From Asparagopsis taxiformis (taxonomy: Eukaryota; Rhodophyta; Florideophyceae; Bonnemaisoniales; Bonnemaisoniaceae): a stretch of 61,162 bases of DNA. The translations under genes and the position numbers were made by a program. This document shows positions 31,549 to 41,500 of this stretch, piece after piece (positions within the stretch are counted from its first letter, which is position 1; every line of letters starts with the position of its first letter). The notes beneath the pieces were generated by a model. It was not told the DNA's origin. It ran no database searches and saw only the letters and a list, made by a program, of their open reading frames with translations. The DNA is taken from positions 1-61,162 of the forward strand of contig JALQPE010000208.1 in assembly GCA_030407315.1 (NCBI GenBank). Direction: 5' to 3'.

Positions 31549-32499
31549 ATGCCGCCGCGTATTGCGAAGAAAGCTCCAAAGCCTCCGGGCCTCCAGAAAA
31601 CCCGGTCAGCAGCTGCTGTATCGAGTGCCCGACAATCCCGTGCGAAGAAGCGGTCTGGGCCTACCGGCAGCATTGAACCGCGGTCCGGTAGTCGCAAGAC
31701 GGACCGGCGCAGAACTGGGGATCCGCAGCGAGAAAGTGAGGAAGGAGGAACGGCGCGGAGAGAGATGGGGCTTGACCGAGGCAAGCGTGCTCGCAGGGAC
31801 AGTGAACATCATGATGATGACATGATAGTGGCTCAAAACATGTTGGAATTGCGGCAGAGTGCTATGGCAAAGGTAGTTCCTCCCGGGTTGGCAGATGCGG
31901 AGGTGCTGCAGACGGAGTCCCAGCCGGGGGTTCGCGAGACACTGGAGGCTGTGACCCCCACTGCGCCAACTATGCCGAGTACATCAGCCCCAGCAGGTAA
32001 TGCAGTCAGGGACCCGAGGATAGCGGCAAGGGATGTTGTTTCTGAGCAACGTTCACAGGATGCCAACTATCATCGGCGGTCAGGTGGTACTGAGGGGAGA
32101 GAGCAGCCGGAGTGCGGGCCTCGTCACAACAGACTGTCATTGGTGCCAAATATGCGCGTAACGCCCCCGCGACGTCAGGCTATTGCCGATGGAGGACATC
32201 ATAATCCCGATAGCGTGCGAGATGGGGGGACGGTGAGGGCAGAGAGGTTGCATCCGCCGGAATCCATCGATTTAATGGCGAGTCGCATCAATGCGCAGAA
32301 GAAGAAGATCGCGGAGCTGGAAAAAAAAGTGTTTAGCCAGGACATAGCAAACAAGGCGCTCACCACGGAGATAGTTGCGTTGGAGGCTAAGGTGAAGACT
32401 CTGCAGGCGGAAAATGCCAGCCTTACTGCAATTGCGAGAACAGGTAGAATCAGTGATCACGGTGGCGGTAAGTCGAAATACAGAAAGCCATTCCTGTGA
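31549..32499 (+). CDS. Basic, coiled-coil N-terminal half of an unknown element protein
   Basis: This is a 316-codon open frame. The first 100 residues are Arg/Lys-rich (PPRIAKKAPKPP..., SRKTDRRRTGD), likely nuclear-targeting or nucleic-acid-binding. A Pro/Thr-rich middle follows. Residues about 240-295 form a heptad-like helix (INAQKKKIAELEKKVFSQ, then EIVALEAKVKTLQAENASL), a clear coiled coil. The frame ends as the next one begins. Comparison with the left copy, which has one extra A in the GTCGAAAATACAG stretch, suggests the two frames form one protein of about 760 residues and that the stop here results from an indel. Function unknown. Confidence 0.65.
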   Translation: MPPRIAKKAPKPPGLQKTRSAAAVSSARQSRAKKRSGPTGSIEPRSGSRKTDRRRTGDPQRESEEGGTARREMGLDRGKRARRDSEHHDDDMIVAQNMLELRQSAMAKVVPPGLADAEVLQTESQPGVRETLEAVTPTAPTMPSTSAPAGNAVRDPRIAARDVVSEQRSQDANYHRRSGGTEGREQPECGPRHNRLSLVPNMRVTPPRRQAIADGGHHNPDSVRDGGTVRAERLHPPESIDLMASRINAQKKKIAELEKKVFSQDIANKALTTEIVALEAKVKTLQAENASLTAIARTGRISDHGGGKSKYRKPFL

Positions 32500-33830
32500 A
32501 ATACCTTGGAGTTCTTAGGGCTGTTGAGGAAAACCTGACAAAGTGGTGCAAGAACGAGACTATGGAGCTGGACCCTATAGCGGAACAAACGCAGAGACGT
32601 TGGACTGGACGTACCATCGAGGTAGAGCCGGTAGAAGGGACACTTTGGAGCGAAAACGGTGTAGGATATATTGCTACCCCTCCGGGCTATATCATCAAGA
32701 ATCTGCAGTGGTATACACCTTCGTACAGGGACGAGAGTGATCTGCTGAATGACTTGGTGCGACACGTACTGCGTCAAAGTCCGTGGTGTGATGTGTTTTC
32801 CGATGAGGAGCAGCGTGTGTGCTGTCAAGAGGCTGTGGCGGGGAGCAAGGAATTGAAAGTGAAGGTGACGCAGAAACTGTCCGACGTGATGAGTGCACGG
32901 AAGCGTAATGCGAGGGACAGATTGTTCGGTTCGCTGGGGTACACGAAATTAATGTCTAGATGCACGATGCTGACGACGCGAGCTGAGATGGACGAGCGAG
33001 AGGATCAAAAGCGCGAAGCGTCTGAGAAGCTTTTGAAACGGGAAAGCAACGTTGATTTGGATATGGGGAGGTGGCGAACGGCACCGTTCTCAGAGCTGCG
33101 ATACAGCAAAGGCATGGTTCCTGACTGCTTCGAAATGGAAGTGAATGGTGATGCATGGTTTAACAACCGAGTAGCTGTGAATGTGCTGGACATCTTCAGG
33201 GGGTATTCGATACGACCAGAACAAGTAATGGACATAGAGACGAGCATACTAACGCTGGCGCGCCTGGATGCTTGGCTAGTGACTACTGTGGAGTGTTTGG
33301 ATGAACCGAAGGGGAAAGGAGGTGCACGGCAGAAGGAGTTTACAAGGCGGTACAGTCAATATGTGGGGGTAGCTTTTCAGCAATTAGTTGGTATGGTGGT
33401 GTACTGCATGTCTTGTCTCCAAGGCTCGCAAGCAAGGGAAGAAACGGACGTTTTCGAGAGCGAACAGCGGACTAGTGCACAGTCACGGCATGTGTTTGCA
33501 AGCCGTACTGTGACGAGAGAGGCTGTTGAAGTGTGGCAAAGCGGAGAGGGGTCTGGAATTGTTCATGTCGTTGATGATGTAAACCGCTGCTCATCACTTG
33601 TTCTAGTGTCCGAGGATTGGATTCAATCGCATATTACGTCAAACCTCGGTGCTGTAATGGATTGTGTGATTGCGCAAGGACTAATTGGCGCAGAACTTTT
33701 CGTCGTTGACCCATATGCTGGACACCTGAGTGCAAACCTGAATGTCGAAATCAATGCCCCACAGTATGGGGGCATGGAGCGGCGCCATGCAGCCACTGAT
33801 AACGGTTTTGGCGTAATGGAGGATGGTTGA
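32496..33830 (+). CDS. C-terminal half of the coiled-coil element protein (unknown)
   Basis: This is a 444-codon open frame with no ATG at its start (it opens at GTG), consistent with being the second half of the gene starting at 31549. It is mixed alpha/beta by composition, with a charged helical stretch (TRAEMDEREDQKREASEKLLKRE) near the middle. The end has a hydrophobic, strand-like region (SGIVHVVDDVNRCSSLVLVSEDW). I recognise no domain. A regulatory or accessory transposition role would fit its constant position between the SET and transposase genes, but that is inference. It converges on the transposase gene, with 77 bp between the stops. Confidence 0.65.
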   Translation: MKYLGVLRAVEENLTKWCKNETMELDPIAEQTQRRWTGRTIEVEPVEGTLWSENGVGYIATPPGYIIKNLQWYTPSYRDESDLLNDLVRHVLRQSPWCDVFSDEEQRVCCQEAVAGSKELKVKVTQKLSDVMSARKRNARDRLFGSLGYTKLMSRCTMLTTRAEMDEREDQKREASEKLLKRESNVDLDMGRWRTAPFSELRYSKGMVPDCFEMEVNGDAWFNNRVAVNVLDIFRGYSIRPEQVMDIETSILTLARLDAWLVTTVECLDEPKGKGGARQKEFTRRYSQYVGVAFQQLVGMVVYCMSCLQGSQAREETDVFESEQRTSAQSRHVFASRTVTREAVEVWQSGEGSGIVHVVDDVNRCSSLVLVSEDWIQSHITSNLGAVMDCVIAQGLIGAELFVVDPYAGHLSANLNVEINAPQYGGMERRHAATDNGFGVMEDG

Positions 33831-33907
33831 AATTAGTGCAGTAAATGTGACGTTGGCTAGAAGGCTTATCATGTAGTACATTATCAATAGAGTGCTGCGA
33901 TTTAGAT

Positions 33908-36900
33908 TTATTCTTCTTCATTATCATCTGTGAACTGGTAATCAGTGTTGGTGTAGAAGCGGTTGAGATAGAAACGGTGGTCCGACCAGTGCATTTGTTT
34001 CGTAAATGGCTTGACTGGAAAGTTACTTCGTACGATGTGCACGGTGCCAGATATAGTAAATGCAGGAATGAGGTCAAACCAAAAACCACCTGCACTGTGG
34101 GATGCAGTGTTATTGCTGTCAACGGATCCGTTGTCCGGGTCCCATGTGGACCACTTTAAACAAATGCACCCAAGTGATTTTTCCACAGCGGTTTTTGGGG
34201 CAAAGCAGGTCATATACTGCACGAAAGCGAGTTCTACAGGTTGAAACAGGTTTGGAGACTGCAGGCGTACCAGTGCCAGGACGCGCCCTACCCATATGGT
34301 TCTGTAGTCATCGGCAGTTCCGGAGATGACGACAAAGGAGTACTGCGATCTCTTTGCGGGGCCGAATGATGAAGTTGCAAAGACGCGCTGCTGCTTGTGC
34401 CTCGACACGTTTGTGGGGCGAAGCATGCCACTGTGCGGGTCAAAGTCGTCGGCATCTGGGACGTACCCTCCCATGACGTAGGCGGACTTTACCACGGTGA
34501 CGGAAATGTCCATGTCATGTATTGGAGGGCCTTCTGCCGTGGCGCGCAGTCTAGCGAGGGTGAGGAACGCTTGTGCAGCTGTGTCACCGAGTTGCTGGAA
34601 TAGCGTTATGGTGCCAGACGGGAACGAGGAGTTGTGCAGAGGCAAAAGAGTGGCAGGATCGGGCTGTCCGTCGATATCTGCAACGAGGAGGGTTGCATCG
34701 GGCAGCAGGGAGGCAAAGTCGTGCAGTGCAACGGTGAATCCGTCGCGAACGAGTACTGCACCGTCTGTGGGCGATATCATGCGTGGGTTTCCCAATGTGT
34801 TCGATGGGGTGTGACCAGTTGGAGTGGCCAAGGAGAATTCCATGTGGCGAATAGTCTCTTCCATGGCTGTGGAGCGCCTTCGAGAGGTTTTCCTATAACT
34901 CTGTTTGAACAGAAGATGCGAGTGTTCGTAGGGGCCTGCATCAATGTGTTCCAGGGCGCCATATCTCTGCAAGTCACCGGGAAGATGGTCAAGAAGATGG
35001 AACTTGAAAGTTTTGAGACCTGTGGTGTGGAATGGGCCGAGGGTGGAGAGCATTGATTGTTTGAAATAGGAAATGGAGTTCTGGAGGCTTTCGAGTTCGG
35101 CGGCAGTCCAGTGCTTGATGCGACCGCGTTTCATGACCCATGCGACGAGGTCAGAGTATTGCGTGCAGATGGAAGTGAGGGGGGCTGTCTCTACTTCGTC
35201 ACAGCATGTGTCAATGAATGCTGCGATAAAAGGGAACACCATGTCGACATGGTGATAGTCTTTGGCTGCGAGCATGCTGCGTATGCCGTCCTCCGTGAAG
35301 AGGCCGTTCAAATTGGTGCCCTTCTCACCCTTGGAGAAGTCGACATGAAGACCGGTGATGTAGTAGTCGCGTTCGATAGCGGACAGAATGCTGTTTGAGC
35401 CGGCGAGGATGGATTTTTCACCTTCTTGAAGGTGCGAGGTGTCCCGGAATGGGAGGCAGTGGTGGTGGTGAGGTCTGGGGAGCTGAGGCGGTGGACAATG
35501 CACTGTTTGATGAGCTTTGAGATGCCGAGGTGGAGATTGTGCAGAGGCTCGAAGGAGAAAATGTTGTAGGGGTCTAGGGGACTGTTGGTGGGTAAAAGAG
35601 CGGTCGATTCGAGGACAGAGTGTTGTTCGAGGAGGGAGAGAGCTTCGAGCGGAGCAGTTTTATGCTCCTGAGCGCTCTCTTGGCGTGCAGAGCGTGTATC
35701 ATCGAGGGAGCGGGGCTGGTGTGGCGCGGTGGATTCAAGTTGAGTGGCGGGGATGTAGCAGCGGTGGCAGGGATGTGTGGTGGTAGTGCTGTTGCGAGTG
35801 CATGACAGCTCTTTGGCCTCTGGAAGTCGCAGCAATAATTGGCTAGGATGGGAAAGCATTGGCGGGCAGTTGCAGTGGAGTCTGTGCAGGGGAACCCGGA
35901 AGAGAACACGGTGGATAGGGACGAAAACACTTTTTCGAGTGCTTTATGAAGAATATCAATTTTGCGAGCGCGACTAGCAGAACTACAGGTTGTCGGCATT
36001 TCATCACCGAACAAGGCGTTGGACGAAGGGTTAACAATGTACGGAAGATACCCGACGATGGTGAGGCCGGTACGGATGCAGTGGCGACGGAGGGGGGCGG
36101 AGAAGTTGAGCAGTGTGACGTGTATGGGGTATGCGACGATTGCGGAGCTCTTGAGGCTTGTGCTGCTCTTGTCGGAGTACACTTGGAGGAGGCCGGCAAA
36201 GGAGGAAGGGGTGGGATAATTTTCCTCTGCCCATACGACCTGTGGATCTTCCGAGAGCTGCACGCGCTGTCTAGTAACCTGGTGCAGCGTTTTCGCGAAT
36301 TCTGTGTGTAGGGGATGAGAAAATATTGCGTTGCCGTCTGGGGCGGTCTGTGGGGAGGGGTGGAAGAGAGTATTTTGGTCGTTAGCCAGTGCTAACTGCG
36401 TGCGGAGCATTCGACTGGGTCGCGGAGGTACAGCTGTGCCGAGTACTTACCAGTTTTGTCTGGAATGATGTGGCTCTTGTAACCTTCGGTGCGGAAATGC
36501 GTTTCGACCATGGAAGCGGTAACGTGGCGACATTCTTCTACGGTGCGAACGGCGCTGTTGAACTTTTCTAGGGAGAATGCGGGGTCTTGTAGGATGGTGA
36601 TGACTTCGCTCACGCGGCCAGCGCCGGCCTTGTACTCGAGGGTTGTGAGACTGGCGGCGAGGGATTGCACGAGGAGGTCTGCGCGGGAGGGGGTTGAGGT
36701 TGGTGGCAATGGAGCGTCACAGGGTGAGTCGCTGGAGGAAGCACGACCAGATTCTGGGTCTGGGGAGCTGGGTTGCGGGGAATCATGGTCGCCGTTTCGA
36801 GCAGGCTCATGGGTGACGGCAGGGACACGAGCGTTGTTGAAATGTTGGGGAGAGGGGTTGAAACGGTAGCGACACGTTCGCTCATGCAGCGCGAGCGCAT

Positions 36901-36946
36901 AGGCATCTACGCAGTAGTAGAAGCACCCTTCATACTTGCATTCCAT
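33908..36946 (-). CDS. Plavaka/CACTA-like transposase with N-terminal zinc finger (right copy)
   Basis: Exon 1 (36946-36451) begins with a finger of the form C-x4-C-x12-H-x3-C. After a 113-bp intron the protein continues with QVYSDKSSTSLKSSAIVAYP, LLNFSAPLRRH and GYLPYI. This is the pattern of Plavaka-type transposases of the CACTA (EnSpm) superfamily, where a host-gene-like 'SDKT..YPVYLTIGN' block precedes the RNase-H-fold core. Further on come the Cys-rich CHRCYI segment, LHNLHLGISKLIKQ, and the C-terminal FKFHLLDHLP...RRRSTAMEETIRHME segment. The frame shifts near 35830 and near 35450, so as sequenced it is not one open frame. The left copy is open across the first of these. It would be the element's mobilising enzyme. 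The acidic tail ends NEEE. Confidence 0.72.
36338..36450 (-). other. Spliceosomal intron of transposase (right copy)
   Basis: The donor GTAAGTACT starts at 36450 and the acceptor CCCCAG ends at 36338. Splicing joins PDKT to DGNAIFSHP in frame. The signals are conserved in the left copy. Confidence 0.6.
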
Positions 36947-38370
36947 GTCGAGTTTTGACGCAAAAGGGAGGATTGCGAGCTGAACAGGGGAGACTGTGCC
37001 GTCCAGATGCGACCAATTTTATTTTTGTGGTGCTTTCGAGACTTGGAATGTAACGTGTTCGTAGTTTTGTGGGTAGTAGTTTTGTGCTCACTCCAGCTGA
37101 CATCCCAACGGTGGAATTTAACCGAGAGTTCAATCATTTCCAACTGTTACATCACATTGCGTGCTGGCAACGTATGCATGGAAGGACGAAGGACTGCCCT
37201 GGGACATGAATTTTCAATTAATTCATTTGTAATAATAAAATTTTTTATTTCCGAACTTCGTGGAATCTGAATGTGCTTTACAGCGGATATGCCACGGATC
37301 ATGTAAGGAAAGCAAATGGATTCTCATATATATGAATATATGTTTATATTCGTTGTTCTCGATCCGGATCTCATTGTTCGGGGATTCAGAGACCATGGCT
37401 TGGGCCATACTCAATCTCACTGCCGGCGATGATTTCGAGTATGCACAGCAAGACTTAAGCGGACGCTGAAAGCTGTCCGGTCGACGCCGCAGGCTCCACT
37501 CCGCCCTCATCACCGACTGAGATTCTTTGACCGCCTTTGCTTTGTTCAGTGTAGAGGATGGACGAAGGTACGTGCGCGAATATTGAGGGTATGCATTGAT
37601 GGAAGCGTGGGTTTTGAGTCTGACTATTTCCGTTGATGCGATATTTTTCATTAGAAGCCTGTTGACTCATGGTGTGTATTGAGCGGAGGATGGAAGAGAG
37701 GTACGTGAAGTTTTGAAAGTATGCTGCGAGGGAAGGTTGGTTTTGAGTCTGACTGTTGTGGTTGATTCTGATGTTGTGTAGATGATGCAGGAATGTTGAT
37801 GACAGAAAGTAAGTTTCACTTAGCACCAAGACTTGTTTTGCGAAGATATGGACTGCTGACTTTGATTATTCATTGCAAGGTTTTTGGATCATGGTTTGTA
37901 TTTTGTGTAGGATGGATGAGAGGTAAGTAAGGAAGTTTCTAGGATATCTGTCGTGGTAAGCGTTGCTTTTGAATCTGACTGTTGGGGTTGATGTTTTGTA
38001 TGTGATGCAGGAGTGGTGAAGCAGGAACGGCAGGACTGAAGGAGAGTGAAGAAGGGATCTAGGAAGATGGGGAATGAAGCTGTGAGGTGTTTCTGGTATG
38101 TGTATATTTTGGGGCATACGATAGAAGTGAGAGTGGGTTTCAAGTGGTGTAAGATTTTGCTGACCATGTTCGTGTTTGATGTCTTGATGATTTAATGGGC
38201 TGGGGTGGTGTCGAGGAAAGCGGGGATGGAATTGGGAAGGAGCATATTTTTTGTAATCTAGGTCGTGAGGGTTCTTGAAGTATGTGCGGATGGTGGTGCA
38301 TGGCGTTCGGATGGTAGGGAGAACGCGATAGTGAGGGAGATGGGTGATCGACGATATGCTGACAGGTATT
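36947..38370. repeat. Noncoding flank with a degenerate ~100-bp repeat
   Basis: Three diverged copies of a block (GGATGGA..GAGGTACGTG ... TTTTGAGTCTGACTGTTG) lie at about 37553-37650, 37690-37780 and 37910-38000. Short Ser/His-rich frames on the minus strand come from this repeat. The left arm ends before this region, so it is unique to the right copy's outer flank. Confidence 0.5.
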
Positions 38371-38503
38371 TTGTATTCTGGCTGGATACGTATTTCGTAT
38401 TCTGGCTGGATACATATTCCGTATTCTGGCTGGATACGTATTTCCTATTCTAACCGGGTATTTATTTCCTATTCTGACCAGATATGTATTCCCTATTCTA
38501 GAG
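38371..38503. repeat. 24-bp tandem repeat
   Basis: About five and a half units of TATTCTGGCTGGATACGTAT plus four bases. They degenerate towards the right end (TATTCTAACCGG, TATTCTGACCAG). Confidence 0.85.
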
Positions 38504-38631
38504 AGACGTATTGTATACGAGCAGTTTCCTAAATGAGAGAATAAAATACGGTCCGATATGGGCCCTGAATTTACCATCCGCTGTAATTTCTTCCCTCCCG
38601 GTTTTCGCTGATATATTGTATACTGGATGTC

Positions 38632-38845
38632 GGGTCCTAGTATTCCGCCAAACGTACTAGAGAAAGTGGATGTCGGGCCCTAGTATTCCGCCATATGTAC
38701 TAGAGAAAGTGGTCGTCCGCATCCAAAAAATTTTTATTTTTTTTGGACGCGGACGTTCATTTGTTCTAGTAAATCTCGGGGCCGACTAGGACCCGTACTA
38801 GAGAGACTGGACGTCCGCGTCCACTTCCGAAAACACAGGCGAGAG
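38632..38845 (-). repeat. Candidate right terminal repeat of the giant element
   Basis: It contains two ~60-bp tandem units (GTCGGGTCCTAGTATTCCGC and GTCGGGCCCTAGTATTCCGC, each followed by TACTAGAGAAAGTGG). It then has GGACGTCCGCGTCCACTTCC followed by GAAAACACAGG, the inverted match of 19694-19726. The two are proposed as terminal inverted repeats, with the gene block between them. Confidence 0.5.
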
Positions 38846-39272
38846 TGCTTAACCTTTAGAGATAACGTAAACTCGCGTGGAATTTACGACTCCACTGAAC
38901 AGTGTTTGCATTGCTCTATTCCATCCTTCCAGGACGAATTAGCTTTAGCTATACAGCTCGACGGGTTACGTCTTTCTGCTCCATCAATACGCACTTCGTG
39001 CGTGAGCACCCCCAACCTTCACCCGGCATTACCGGAAGACCTTTCGTGGTATACTCGCTATTGGCGGTTGACGCAAGATTCGCTTGCTCTACCACACTAC
39101 CGAGGCTCGGGACACCTGTAGGGTGGTTTTGCCGCTTTGCGGATTTTCTACCTACTACATTGGTCTCTCGACCTAGAATCTTACCGTCATCTCAGCCGAC
39201 TGGCGACACACCGAAACCACTCAAGAAGAGTAAACTCGTCGTTAGACGTGAGCTCATTGAACAAGAGTAGAA
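38846..39272 (+). other. 5' part of a second retroelement (no clear gene)
   Basis: An open frame of 122 codons (38902-39270) ends just before the gag frame and may be leader or upstream gag sequence. No LTR was recognised. Confidence 0.35.
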
Positions 39273-40764
39273 GTGAGGCCATCGCACAAGTCTCCGGAAC
39301 ATTCTGACTCCGAGTCAGACCCCATCAGGGGAGGTTCAACCCAAGAATTCGTCACTGAGGAAGGAGTCTTCCGACTTATGCATGAACATGCAGACAAGAT
39401 TCTCAATGATAAATTGAAAGAGATGCGTGATGAGATCAGCCAAGCTGTTGAGGACACCCTCGATGACCGACACGGCGATCTCGTCTCAACTCTCGTGGAT
39501 AACACGATTGATTTGCTTGCACCCAAGCTGAAAGCCATTTGCCACGAAGTGGTAGATGAGAAAGAAGTAGAAGTCTTTTCGGGAACGTGGAAGTCTATCC
39601 GTGTGGATTTTCTACAACGGGTTATCCGAATTGAGAAGAAGGTCACCGACCTACAAAGAAGAAGCTACGCTAGCTCTTCTTCCGGTGATCAGCACCAAGG
39701 GCTTTGGAACCAAAAAGACGGCACTGCCGAGAACAGCGTAGCTGTGGAAGCCGAGAAGCTCGACAAGGTCGTGGACGTCACCAGACGTTTATCTGATCGA
39801 GTGGACTTACTCAGCGAGTCTCTGGCCCGTCCGGTACCTAGTCGAAATACCAACGTGGATGATCCAGTCTTTGGGTTTGGTGATACACCTTCGAATCCAT
39901 TCGAAATAGAAGAAGGACCCCTGGAACCAAGCTTAACTCCTTTAAGAGCCCACGAACCCGCGTTCGATCGTGTAGTATCCTACCGGTATTACCGGTTACA
40001 AGACAAGTCGTCATCGACAGAAGCTCCGAACGGAAATAGTAGAAGTCTCTACAAGATAACGGAAAAGATTCGGAACTTCAATGCGTCCTTGACGCCGTTC
40101 GATGGAACGCAACCCATCGATATACTTCGATTCCTCGCCGAGTACCAAGACGATTGTGACTCCTGCGGAGTATCAGAAGGAACAGCAACAAAGTTGCTAC
40201 GTTATTTCCTTGAAGGAGATGCGCAACGATTCATCGCATCCGAATCTCGGAAAAGGAAGTTGCTAAATCAACTGCACCAGCAGATAACGTGGCCACAGGC
40301 CGTCCATGCTTTACTTTCTCGTTATGCAACGGATACAGTTTTGGCTGACGCCTACGACGCGGTCACGCGTATTAAACAAGAACCTCACGAAGATGAGGCA
40401 GAATACGCTGACAGACTGCAAGAGGCCGCACTGTTGTGTGCCAATGTTTTCTCTGAGACAGACTTGGTAAACTACTACCTCAAAGGGCTACGCCCGGGGG
40501 TAAAGGACACCGTGAAGGTCACTGTTGGCCGAGACGGCGAAGATTTCCTTGCGGTACGAAATTTGGCAAAAGGACTCGGGGATTCCCTAAGAGCCACCAC
40601 AGCCGAAACGGCTAAGCCCAAGATGTACCCTGGTAGGGAGCTCGCCGAACGGAAACGAAAATCATTACTAGCCACCATGGCTAGAGAAGACCTCGGAACG
40701 AGGAGAGAAGCAACTACGTCGCAGACGTTACAACCACTGACTGTGGGTCCGAACGCGGAGACAC
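39273..40764 (+). pseudogene. LTR-retrotransposon gag (Ty3/gypsy-type), 3'-truncated
   Basis: An open stretch of about 497 codons precedes the CACTA insertion. It has no ATG at its start; the first Met is about residue 36. The N-terminal third is charged and coiled-coil-like (DKILNDKLKEMRDEISQAVEDTLDD in part). Residues about 260-440 resemble the retrotransposon gag family: RNFNASLTPFDG, ATKLLRYFLEGDAQRF, AVHALLSRYA, then EYADRLQEAALL and LVNYYLKGLRPGVKD. A conserved 'EYA.R..EAA...LV.YFL.GL' pattern is typical of gypsy gags. A CACTA element starts at 40765 and removes the zinc knuckle and all of pol. Confidence 0.8.
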
Positions 40765-41133
40765 CACTACGGTGTTGAAAAGGGGGCCTCAGTACGGTGA
40801 GACAGTGATTTTTACTGTCTGAGACAGTAAAAATCACTATGCGGCAAATGAAATTAATGCCACACTTGGAGACAGTGATTTGCACTGTCTGGCAGACAGT
40901 ACGGAACACTGTCTGCAGACAGTAAAAAACACTGTCTCACCGTACTGTCTGAGGCAGTGAATGGAGACAGTAAAAATTAATGATTTATTCAATAGTTGGA
41001 TATGATGTAATTTACTGTACTGGGCAGTGTTGGCGGATAGTGTTTTGCATTGGCCAAGGCAACATGGCCGGATAGTGAAATACGCTGCCTAGGGCAATAG
41101 ATGGAACCAACATGGTGCACTGTCCTGGGCAGT

Positions 41134-41500
41134 ACCTGGAGACAGTGATTTTCACTGTCCTGGCCAGTACCTGTAGACAGTACTTTGTGCTGCCCTGGGC
41201 AGTACCTGTAGACAGTATTTCGTGCTGCCCTGGGCAGCACCTGTAGACAGTACTTTCTGCTGCCCTGGGCAGCACCTGGAGACAATATTTCGTGCTGCTC
41301 CTGGCAGCATCTGGAGACAGTGTTTCGTGCTGCCCTGGGCAGCATCTGGAGACAGTATTTCGTGCTGCCCTGGGCAGCACCTGGAGACAGTATTTCGTGC
41401 TACCCTGGGCAGCACCTGGAGACAGTATTTCGTGCTGCCCTGGGCAGCACCTGGAGACAGTATTTCGTGCTGCCCTGGGCAGCACCTGGAGACAGTAAAA
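41134..41500. repeat. 35-bp minisatellite (copy A)
   Basis: About ten units of GACAGTATTTCGTGCTGCCC plus TGGGCAGCACCTGGA. Each unit contains the perfect inverted repeat GTGCTGCCC-T-GGGCAGCAC. The periodicity gives long repetitive frames on both strands that are not genes. Confidence 0.9.

Larger units (their letters stand above)
22158..36631. repeat. Right arm of ~14.4-kb inverted duplication
   Basis: This is the reverse complement of about 12-14447. It carries the better preserved copy of every gene: three open frames that are broken in the left arm are intact here. The element continues beyond the arm on both sides (to about 19692 and about 38845). Confidence 0.9.

Noticed and set aside
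19692..38845. Target-site duplication of the giant element
   Set aside because: The bases flanking the candidate termini do not match convincingly over 2-8 positions.
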